A DNA stretch of 25,228 bases from a virus: IMG/VR virus record IMGVR_UViG_3300010041_000001, positions 1 to 25,228 of that record. One strand, 5' to 3'. The position numbers and the translations under genes are program-made. Positions 12,011-17,964 of this stretch are shown here, one piece after another (the first letter of the stretch is position 1; each line of letters opens with the position of its first letter). The notes under the pieces are model-generated. The model ran no database searches and was not told the DNA's origin. It worked only from the letters and a program-made list of their open reading frames with translations.

Positions 12011-12072
12011 GCACTCAAATCCATCAAATCCATTATTTTTATCTCAAATCACCATTTTCAGCACTCAAATCC
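12011..12072. repeat. Direct repeats GCACTCAAATCC upstream of terS
   Basis: GCACTCAAATCC occurs at 12011-12022 and 12061-12072, exactly 50 bp apart. Two partial copies lie between (TCAAATCC at 12024-12031, CTCAAATC at 12043-12050). On the minus strand they read GGATTTGAGTGC. They occupy the gene-free 190 bp between the nuclease and terS and may be a regulatory or packaging-recognition site. Confidence 0.6.
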
Positions 12073-12135
12073 GCCATTTTTCATCGTTTTAAACTAAAAA
12101 TTAGTCCCATGTTAACTTGAGCCATTTATTCTTAT

Positions 12136-12555
12136 CTACAAAATCAATAGTTTAAACTCATCCAAACTGTGAAACAAGTAATACCCAAATCCTAACATCT
12201 TAACCATAGACTCAAACTTAATCTGTTCTTTATCTTGTTTACAACCAGGTAACTTACATTCAAGAAACTTAACACTAGGACTAATCTTCCATTCATCTTT
12301 AAAAAGATAAATCAAATCTGAAACTCCTGGCACCATTCCCATACCTTTTAATACTGCTCCTTCTATCCTGTTATTAGGATTATTATATACCATAAACAAT
12401 CTTCCTCTCTCACTAGGAAAACTATTCCAATGCCAAGTAAAACATATTGACTGTAATCTTGCTTCATACATATTAACCTGCTTATTATTCAAAGCTTTAA
12501 CAACTCCTTCATTAATACCAGACTTTAAATTATCTTCAGAAATAATCAAACTCAT
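12136..12555 (-). CDS. VRR-NUC domain nuclease
   Basis: 139 aa. After an N-terminal helix, NMYEARLQSICFTW contains the early Glu (about 31). It continues with KGMGMVPGVSDLIYLF (Asp80 in the G-x-SD motif), VKFLECKLPG (Glu99-x-Lys101), and KEQIKFESMVKMLGFGYYLF (Gln111), ending HSLDEF. This G-SD...ExK...Q order is the PD-(D/E)xK nuclease signature of the VRR-NUC family, which acts on branched DNA and is frequent in phages as a single domain. It may process replication or packaging intermediates. It lies between the origin-like stretch and the terminase genes. Confidence 0.82.
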   Translation of the reverse strand: MSLIISEDNLKSGINEGVVKALNNKQVNMYEARLQSICFTWHWNSFPSERGRLFMVYNNPNNRIEGAVLKGMGMVPGVSDLIYLFKDEWKISPSVKFLECKLPGCKQDKEQIKFESMVKMLGFGYYLFHSLDEFKLLIL

Positions 12556-12640
12556 ATTACTAAATTTAACTTGTTAAAAATAAAGTTATAAAATCACATA
12601 ACATATTGAATATCAACCAATTAACCATTTTAACACATTC

Positions 12641-12921
12641 TTATCCACCACTTATCCATCCCTTATCGACCATAAACCATTGGTTACCAATCACTTAACT
12701 CACTTTACCGTTATAAATGGTATAAGATAAGTATAATACAATATAACCAATAAAAAAAAGACTGGAAAACGACGTCGAAAAATATATGGACGTATGTATG
12801 GTATATAAAGAGTGGACGACGAAAAACGTGGTATCGGGGTTAAGTGGCGATATGTCGTTGATTTCCAACCACTTGCAAACCGATATATTTTGGTAAGGGG
12901 TGTAAAGTGGCGGATAAGTGG
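12641..12921. other. Candidate replication origin (DnaA-box-like sites in a gene-free stretch)
   Basis: The stretch 12556-12954 has no convincing gene. It holds TTATCCACC (12641-12649, one base from the DnaA box TTATCCACA), TTATCCATC (12652-12660), TTATCGACC (12663-12671) and, inverted, TTATCCGCC (12917-12909). CCACTTATCC at 12648-12657 is repeated inverted at 12921-12912, and AAGTGGCG occurs twice (12842, 12905). ATTGGT-T-ACCAAT (12679-12691) is a perfect palindrome. An AT-rich part (12556-12620) lies beside the box cluster. This fits an origin; a complex regulatory site is the alternative. Confidence 0.45.
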
Positions 12922-12954
12922 TATAAATCAATCGTTTATGCATTAAAATAAATA

Positions 12955-13302
12955 TTAATCATTAGATTTTTTCCCTTTTATTTCCCTTATTAATTGCATT
13001 TTTCTATCATATTCAGCTTTTTCAGCCATCCTTTGCTCATTAGTTTTCTTTTTACTTCTCATTTCCTTATTCATTTCTTTAATCTTATCAACATTAGTAT
13101 GTTTACTATACCATACTAACGATTCTATAATCTTATCTAATTTTGTTATAGTCTCTCGGATTGCATCTCTTTTTCCTTTCAAATACATCTTATCAATAGT
13201 ATTTTCTTGTTTAATGAGCTTTTTGTAATCCTCAAGATCTCTATTCAAAGTACTCACAAACTTACGCAACTCATAGATCTGATTATTCTTTCTTACATTC
13301 AT
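12955..13302 (-). CDS. Charged coiled-coil protein
   Basis: 115 aa, unrecognised. It is Lys/Glu-rich with heptad-like stretches (YELRKFVSTLNRDLEDYKKL, then IRETITKLDKIIESL) and a very basic C-terminus (KKKTNEQRMAEKAEYDRKMQ...KGKKSND). Likely all-helical and possibly nucleic-acid binding. It is the first gene beside the origin-like stretch. Confidence 0.66.
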   Translation of the reverse strand: MNVRKNNQIYELRKFVSTLNRDLEDYKKLIKQENTIDKMYLKGKRDAIRETITKLDKIIESLVWYSKHTNVDKIKEMNKEMRSKKKTNEQRMAEKAEYDRKMQLIREIKGKKSND

Positions 13303-13328
13303 ATATCTTAATTTAATATTTATTATAG

Positions 13329-13404
13329 TGGCTAAGATCTAAATATGCCAGCCGATTAAGCTGGCATAGTGACATTTAATTAATCAACCTTATGGCTAAG
13401 ATCT
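13329..13404. repeat. 12-bp direct repeat flanking a hairpin
   Basis: TGGCTAAGATCT occurs at 13329-13340 and 13393-13404, 64 bp apart. Between them is a perfect 9-bp hairpin, TATGCCAGC (13344-13352) with GCTGGCATA (13360-13368), loop of 7. The second repeat covers the TAG stop of the gene at 13396. The hairpin lacks a good T run, so it is a weak terminator at best; it may be an mRNA-processing or protein-binding site. Confidence 0.6.
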
Positions 13405-14367
13405 GTTCGTTATTTTATCGCACACTGATTCAAATAATGAAAGCATAAGCTTTAAATTATAAGAAATACGGTCACATTTCTTAATCAGTTCATCTTTAGT
13501 AATTATAAACTCTATAACATCATTAAAAGATAATATGGGTTCGTCTTTTTTAACAAATGACTCTTTGTCTACGGCAGGTATGTTAAAAGTCATTAAACTT
13601 TCAGCTGTAACATTATTCTCAATGGCGACATACTTATGTCCTTTGTTTACCTTCTCTTGTATAAACTTCTCAAGGTGTGATATTGTTTCACCTACCTGGT
13701 TTAACTTGCCTGTAAGATAAGCCTTTTGAAAATCGTTAGACTCTCTATCAAGCATTGAGAAGTAATAACCATGGTGTCTGTAAAATTCATTTAATACGCC
13801 TTGCAGTGTAGATGACATAATAAGCTTTATATCTCCATCGTTGTAAACTTGCTTTGACGCCTTTGATGCAATTTCAAACTGGCACAAGTAATCAAGATGA
13901 TTTAACACAAGTCCTAAAGTGTGATATCTGTGATGGTAATATACTTTCCTTATGCCGGAATGCTTTTCAGCTTCATTATAACAGAAATCACGATATAAGT
14001 AAAGATGTTTTGAAAGTTCATGCACATCTTTAAATCCATCGCCTTCTTTAGACGCATACTTATTATAAAAGTCGTCTTGGTAGTTCAGATCATTTTCATC
14101 TACATATTCCAAAATACCATTAAGATCATTCTTGTGCTTTTCAATATCTGACCCAAACTTCTTCATAGAATCATTAAACATATTAACCTCCTCAAATGTA
14201 AATTCATACTTATTCTTCCAGTCCATAATTGAGTAAAATATATCTACAGATACTGGAAGAGGCAAGACAAATCCTATTTCAGAAGACTCTGAACCATTTA
14301 CAACCTTGAATTTAATTTTGCCGGCTGTTATTAAAGACATGCGATCATCTGTTTTAGATTGTGACAT
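13396..14367 (-). CDS. Large unknown protein
   Basis: 323 aa, unrecognised. It is mostly helical and charged, with aromatic/His-rich stretches in the middle (HLYLYRDFCYNEAEKHSG, then KVYYHHRYHTLGLVLNHLDY) and a second His cluster (EFYRHHGYYFSMLDRE). The C-terminal third contains a long helix (DELIKKCDRISYNLKLMLSL). Histidines in HHRYH and RHHGYY could bind metal, but no enzyme motif is clear. It stands between ThyX and the coiled-coil gene with 90-base gaps on both sides. Uses the rare TAG stop. Confidence 0.72.
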   Translation of the reverse strand: MSQSKTDDRMSLITAGKIKFKVVNGSESSEIGFVLPLPVSVDIFYSIMDWKNKYEFTFEEVNMFNDSMKKFGSDIEKHKNDLNGILEYVDENDLNYQDDFYNKYASKEGDGFKDVHELSKHLYLYRDFCYNEAEKHSGIRKVYYHHRYHTLGLVLNHLDYLCQFEIASKASKQVYNDGDIKLIMSSTLQGVLNEFYRHHGYYFSMLDRESNDFQKAYLTGKLNQVGETISHLEKFIQEKVNKGHKYVAIENNVTAESLMTFNIPAVDKESFVKKDEPILSFNDVIEFIITKDELIKKCDRISYNLKLMLSLFESVCDKITNRS

Positions 14368-14457
14368 AATTTGACTATTTTTTAGTTAAAGACTATATAG
14401 ATTTGAAATAAAAACGGTTAAGTGAGTTAAGTTATTGATTGTCAATAAGATATATGG

Positions 14458-15219
14458 TTAAGTGTTGTCAGCATGAGTTTGAATATCTGTTGTTGGGTCA
14501 CCAGAGAAATAACCTCTTGTATTTGGTGTATTACTTATAATCTCCTCAAATCCATATCCTAAAGCACTTGATATTATAGGAAGTTGCTGCATGAATATAT
14601 TTTTTATCTCCTTTGAAGGCAGCTGAGCTTCTTTCTGCGCGTGCGCATCTAATCTTCCTTGAAGGAAGTGTATCCAACTCCTTACAGAACCAGTCATAAA
14701 AAGAGTTGTTTGCGTAGTCATTGGCAGAATAAACCTAGCACATTCTTTTGCCACACCTTTATTAAGCAATTCTTCGTATAAAGCCTTTCCTTGAGCAAGA
14801 TAAGTCGTTATCGCTTCAGAAGCAAGTTGACCAGATTCAAGCCTAAATCCACTTTCGTCTTCATGCGGAAGAAATATATCTAAAACTGGATCAAAAACTT
14901 CTTCACTGCTTTGTCTGTTCTTAACAGCCTGTCTTCTCAACTCAATAGGTTCAAAATTATCAACCTTTGCATATCTTTGAGAGAACTCTTGGAAAGTAAA
15001 AGACCTATGGCGAAGGAACTGGATTGCAACAACTTTGCTTGTCTCAATTTCAATAGTCATAAAGCTGTGTTCAAAAGGAGACCAATGCTTATTGTTAATT
15101 AGATACCTTACTAATCCTTCAGGATTTTCTGACTTATCTTCTCTGTTTGAACTAACACGAGCGATCTCAACAATGTTTATCTCTGCATTAGGCGTAACTG
15201 ACTTTAGTGATACTTTCAT
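14458..15219 (-). CDS. thyX: FAD-dependent thymidylate synthase ThyX
   Basis: 253 aa. The ThyX signature RHRSFTFQEFSQR (residues 70-82; RHR-x7-S with the extra QR) is intact. So are the other conserved segments: HWSPFEH (45-51), ARFILPM (161-167) and SVRSWIHFLQGRLDAHAQKE (178-197), which holds the dUMP and FAD contacts. The enzyme makes dTMP from dUMP with methylene-tetrahydrofolate, FAD and NADPH. It boosts the thymidine pool for AT-rich phage DNA. The C-terminal tail (TRGYFSGDPTTDIQTHADNT) is an extension without clear role. Length and motifs are normal, so the gene should be active. Confidence 0.96.
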   Translation of the reverse strand: MKVSLKSVTPNAEINIVEIARVSSNREDKSENPEGLVRYLINNKHWSPFEHSFMTIEIETSKVVAIQFLRHRSFTFQEFSQRYAKVDNFEPIELRRQAVKNRQSSEEVFDPVLDIFLPHEDESGFRLESGQLASEAITTYLAQGKALYEELLNKGVAKECARFILPMTTQTTLFMTGSVRSWIHFLQGRLDAHAQKEAQLPSKEIKNIFMQQLPIISSALGYGFEEIISNTPNTRGYFSGDPTTDIQTHADNT

Positions 15220-15254
15220 ATACTGTTTTAAATGTTTAATAAATGCTATTTTAT

Positions 15255-15474
15255 TTAACTAGTGGAAATTGCCTCCAGCTTTTTATTTAAATCCTGTATA
15301 TATTCCTTGTCTTTAAAGGACAATTCTAATAACAGATTTAACTGGACTCTTAATCCTTCTTTCTCTATAACAAGTTTTAGTAAGTAAATCCTGATAGTGT
15401 TGATACATAAGTATCCATCTATCAGGAGGCACAACCTTTGCTAAATCTTCCCAAGTTTTTTCTTTATCTATCAT
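15255..15474 (-). pseudogene. Small gene interrupted by a one-base frameshift
   Basis: The ATG at 15474 opens MIDKEKTWEDLAKVVPPDRW and reads on to QDLLTK. Frame 1 then turns into improbable sequence and stops at 15313. In the +1 frame, from the AAAA run (minus strand of 15378-15375), the text continues as LVIEKEGLRVQLNLLLELSF, then a helix KEYIQDLNKKLEA, and stops at 15257-15255. Removing one A from the run gives a smooth 72-aa helical protein. So the gene is either frameshifted (mutation or sequencing error in a homopolymer) or uses a +1 shift. Spacing to neighbours is normal. Confidence 0.6.
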
Positions 15475-15483
15475 AAAACAAGT

Positions 15484-15591
15484 TTAAAAGATTAAGTAAT
15501 ACAATATGAACCATATCCAATAAGTGAGTAAGATGAAAGCTATGATAACAAAGATATATGGCCATTTACTTTTGCTCTTGTCTTCGTCCAT
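15484..15591 (-). CDS. 35-aa single-pass membrane protein
   Basis: ATG at 15591, TAA at 15486-15484. MDEDKSKSKWP is followed by one long hydrophobic helix (YIFVIIAFILLTYWIWFILY). The charged N-terminus should stay in the cytoplasm. The start overlaps the end of the DUF4031 gene by 26 bases; the stop lies 9 bases before the next start. Function unknown, but the gene fits the many tiny membrane proteins of this phage. Confidence 0.6.
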   Translation of the reverse strand: MDEDKSKSKWPYIFVIIAFILLTYWIWFILYYLIF

Positions 15592-15862
15592 AATGAGTTT
15601 TTAAGAAGTCAAATAAATCACCTCGCGTGACGATTTCAGCCCCCAATTCTACGCATAAAGCAATATTAATCTTTCCTACAACATCATAGTGAGGCTGATT
15701 TGTGCTTTTCTTCTTATGAAAATAACTTCTCTTCAACCCTATCATTTTAGCAAATTCATGCAAGTCATTAATATTGTCAGAAACCAAATGACTATGTATT
15801 CTGCCATAAAATCTGCTTTTCTTGTTCTTGATAGTGAAAGGAGTATCTATTAATATTTTCAT
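15566..15862 (-). CDS. DUF4031 family protein
   Basis: 98 aa. MKILIDTPFTIKNKKSRFYG, then HLVSDNINDLHEFAKMIGLK, then HYDVVGKINIALCVELGAEIV follows the DUF4031 plan: an ILVD start, HL-x-SD-x-x-x-ELH-x-FA-x-x-IGL, an aromatic/basic turn, HYD, and A-x-x-x-GA-x-x-V. The family is small, common in phages and bacteria, and without assigned activity; the conserved Asp/His residues suggest a catalytic or metal site. Confidence 0.8.
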   Translation of the reverse strand: MKILIDTPFTIKNKKSRFYGRIHSHLVSDNINDLHEFAKMIGLKRSYFHKKKSTNQPHYDVVGKINIALCVELGAEIVTRGDLFDFLKTHYGRRQEQK

Positions 15863-15871
15863 AAGTCTGTT

Positions 15872-16003
15872 TTAAATTTTAATCATTATGTAAAGTATAA
15901 TAATATATATTACAGTAATAACTATAATATATATAATAGACTTTGGGAAAATATAATTGTCTTCTTTTTTATCTTCTGGAAATACAGGCTTTCTTATTAT
16001 CAT
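15872..16003 (-). CDS. 43-aa single-pass membrane protein
   Basis: ATG at 16003, TAA at 15874-15872. MIIRKPVFPEDKKEDNYIFP is followed by a hydrophobic helix (IIYIIVITVIYIIILYIMI). It lies 5 bases after the gene at 16009 and 9 bases before DUF4031, so the spacing supports it. Function unknown. Confidence 0.6.
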   Translation of the reverse strand: MIIRKPVFPEDKKEDNYIFPKSIIYIIVITVIYIIILYIMIKI

Positions 16004-16008
16004 AAATA

Positions 16009-16299
16009 TTAAATTAAGTCATCAAATTTCACTGTTACTTTTCCTGAAATACTGTCATAAAGATCGCGACTTAAATATACATTTCCTATAACCTTTGTTT
16101 TATACATAACAACTATTTCATCTTCTGAATAAGGAACCATGAAAAGCATTGATAACTCAGGTGTTTCTGGTGTTTTCTTTAAGAATTCTTTTAAACAATG
16201 AACAGAAAAACACCAAATAAGAATTACAGCTCTCTTCTTTATTTCATGTGATCTTTCGTTGGCATACTTATAATCGTCTATCTTTATGACAGTTATCAT
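16009..16299 (-). CDS. Small unknown protein
   Basis: 96 aa from the ATG at 16299 (MITVIKIDDYKYANERSHEI), 2 bases past the stop of the gene upstream. A GTG three codons earlier (16308) is also in frame. The protein is mixed alpha/beta with a hydrophobic central strand (RAVILIWCFSVHCL) and a C-terminal beta part (EIVVMYKTKVIGNVYLSRDL). No family recognised. Confidence 0.62.
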   Translation of the reverse strand: MITVIKIDDYKYANERSHEIKKRAVILIWCFSVHCLKEFLKKTPETPELSMLFMVPYSEDEIVVMYKTKVIGNVYLSRDLYDSISGKVTVKFDDLI

Positions 16300-16301
16300 T
16301 T

Positions 16302-16706
16302 TTACCACTTTACTTCAAAAGGCATTTTTTCTATTATCTTAGAAGCGACAGGCACAGATAAAACCAAAGCTTTCATCTCTTCTTTACTAAATTCACCTTC
16401 AGTAAAGAATATAGACCTAGTACCGTTCCTCGTGTCATAACAACTTCCATAAATAGCTAACACTGTAAATTTGCCAAACTGTTTAATTTCTGTATATCCT
16501 TTCTCCATAAAAACTCCTTTTACCTTTTCTGGCAAAGATTCAGGATTAAAAGGTATATCTTTGAAACCGAATCCACTTCTGTAAAGTAAGTCTCCATTTA
16601 GTTTCCAAAAGTAGTGACCTGCACTGTTAAGATCTGTACCAAAGTACTCAAGTGTAATGCCTTTAACAACTTTAGTTATTTGTGTCTGAGCTGTTTTAGT
16701 TTGCAT
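16302..16706 (-). CDS. Unknown protein
   Basis: 134 aa, unrecognised. Beta-rich: ITLEYFGTDLNSAGHYFWKL, then LAIYGSCYDTRNGTRSIFF, with Gly/Asn turns and a short helix EEMKALVLSVP. Likely a small cytoplasmic protein. It sits in the run of small genes between ThyX and the primase. Confidence 0.66.
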   Translation of the reverse strand: MQTKTAQTQITKVVKGITLEYFGTDLNSAGHYFWKLNGDLLYRSGFGFKDIPFNPESLPEKVKGVFMEKGYTEIKQFGKFTVLAIYGSCYDTRNGTRSIFFTEGEFSKEEMKALVLSVPVASKIIEKMPFEVKW

Positions 16707-16723
16707 AAATAAAAGTATAATGG

Positions 16724-16945
16724 TTAAAAAAGTAAGTTTAACAAGGTGTAAAAAGATAAAGTCTGAATTACAAAGTTTAATACATAACTAAAAACAGATT
16801 CATTTGTACAAATCTTATAGTTAGTACCATTTTTCCTGTCTTCAATTTTGGTAGTAAATACTATGACTCCCCAAATTACAAATCCTAATAAAGGGATAAA
16901 AGGAGAATAATAAATTATTCTCCTAAAAATAGATTCAGTTCTCAT
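16724..16945 (-). CDS. Two-helix membrane protein
   Basis: 73 aa. The basic N-terminus (MRTESIFRRIIYYSP) leads into a first helix (FIPLLGFVIWGVIVF). A polar loop (KIEDRKNGTNYKICTNE) is followed by a second hydrophobic part (FVIQTLSFYTLLNLLF). No motif of a holin family is clear, though size and topology would allow one. Function unknown. Confidence 0.64.
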   Translation of the reverse strand: MRTESIFRRIIYYSPFIPLLGFVIWGVIVFTTKIEDRKNGTNYKICTNESVFSYVLNFVIQTLSFYTLLNLLF

Positions 16946-16947
16946 AT

Positions 16948-17409
16948 TTAACTTGTTACAGTCCCTGTTACAATTCTGTCTTCTGAAAGTCTGACTATCA
17001 TCTGATCTCGTGTTTCTACACGAAGGTGCATATTGTTAACCATCTTTAAATACAAATGATAAGCTTTATCTTGTACAACCTTGTCATAATGCCTATACGC
17101 TATAACCTCCAAAGCGTGCATAACATGACTATACCAATGCTGAGGTAAATGGCCAAACTCTGAAGGCTTAAATGGATCAGGCGGTTCACTTCTAAAAAAA
17201 GCTCCCTCTTCATAATCAACTTCTCTTATATCTGCCGGATTCATAAAGCACCATCTTATAAACGCTGTAATTCTCCTACCTGGTGAATAAGCCACTCCTT
17301 GCTTATTCCACTGCTTAGGTTCATCGTCACAACCTCTTACAGCCGTTAATAAAGTTCCTTGTTCGCGTAAAGGTAATTCCATTACCCAATCTTGTAATAC
17401 TGAGTTCAT
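16948..17409 (-). CDS. Conserved phage protein of unknown function
   Basis: 153 aa. MNSVLQDWVMELPLREQGTL, then LTAVRGCD, NPADIREVDYEEGAFF, HWYSHVMHALEVIAYRHYD, and VETRDQMIVRLSED form a pattern I recognise from many phage genomes: a fixed N-terminus WVMELPLREQGTLLTA-x-RGCD, PAD-x-REVD, and H-x-x-H-x-x-HA-E-V-x-x-Y-x-H. The His/Cys residues could bind metal. No activity is known to me. Two bases separate it from the membrane-protein gene. Confidence 0.75.
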   Translation of the reverse strand: MNSVLQDWVMELPLREQGTLLTAVRGCDDEPKQWNKQGVAYSPGRRITAFIRWCFMNPADIREVDYEEGAFFRSEPPDPFKPSEFGHLPQHWYSHVMHALEVIAYRHYDKVVQDKAYHLYLKMVNNMHLRVETRDQMIVRLSEDRIVTGTVTS

Positions 17410-17464
17410 AATTTGTGTTTTATAGTTTAAGTTAATACTTTATATAAAAAAATGGTTAAAAGTT

Positions 17465-17563
17465 TCACTTTACAAAAGTAGGAGTAAAAATATAAATATT
17501 CTCTTTTACCATAGGGGCAACTTTGCAACCATGATAAATCTTATTATAATAGTCTATTATTGG
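17465..17563 (-). other. In-frame coding-like extension beyond a TAA stop
   Basis: Directly after the TAA of the gene at 17564 the same frame continues for 32 codons to a TGA (17467-17465), reading PIIDYYNKIYHGCKVAPMVK and ENIYIFTPTFVK. The composition is protein-like, yet no ATG, GTG or TTG opens it except an internal ATG near its end. Either TAA arose from CAA (Gln) in a longer gene, or this is a remnant of a separate gene that lost its start. Otherwise 17410-17563 holds only AT-rich spacer. Confidence 0.4.
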
Positions 17564-17773
17564 TTAAACTTCTTTAAGTGTTCTTGGCTTATCAACTATA
17601 TAGCGTCTAATCCATGTAGTATCTACAACTCCATTTGGATATTCTATTGTACCATAAACTGTGTTAATCCAATATCCTGATTTATTATGTTTGCGATCAG
17701 GCATTTTAACAGCCATACAATTATACGAAACAAGAATAAAAATAGATGATAGTATTATATTATTTATTTTCAT
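17564..17773 (-). CDS. Small exported protein
   Basis: 69 aa from the ATG at 17773, which gives a clean signal sequence (MKINNIILSSIFILVSYNCM). An earlier ATG at 17797 would overlap the upstream gene more and add charged residues before the signal. The Cys after VSYN could be a lipobox Cys, but the motif is poor. The mature part is short (YWINTVYGTIEYPNGVVDTT). The frame continues after the TAA stop (see 17465-17563). Function unknown. Confidence 0.58.
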   Translation of the reverse strand: MKINNIILSSIFILVSYNCMAVKMPDRKHNKSGYWINTVYGTIEYPNGVVDTTWIRRYIVDKPRTLKEV

Positions 17774-17945
17774 AATTATTGTTTTTACTTCTTTCAAATT
17801 CTATATCGCTTTTGTCTTCTCTGAAAGTCATCCATCTAAAAGCATAAGTAATATTTATCCATAGATGCTGGAAATATGAACAATTATAATGCTTACTACT
17901 TTCATATACCCAATAATGCATAAAGCCATGATATAAAGAATACAT
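17760..17945 (-). CDS. Small aromatic-rich unknown protein
   Basis: 61 aa from the ATG at 17945 (MYSLYHGFMHYWVYESSKHY), 19 bases after the primase stop. Starts at 17999 or 18050 would overlap the primase gene by 35-86 bases. Rich in Tyr, His, Trp and Phe (NCSYFQHLWINITYAFRWMT) with a charged C-terminus. No family recognised. Confidence 0.58.
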   Translation of the reverse strand: MYSLYHGFMHYWVYESSKHYNCSYFQHLWINITYAFRWMTFREDKSDIEFERSKNNNYENK

Positions 17946-17964
17946 TATAGCTTTAATTCTTACA

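Noticed and set aside
12695-12943. Minus-strand open frame of 82 codons in the origin-like stretch
   Set aside because: The predicted peptide is improbable (Tyr/Ser/Thr/Pro-rich without pattern), the DNA is full of repeats and CG-rich motifs unlike the genes around it, and start spacing does not fit the operon.
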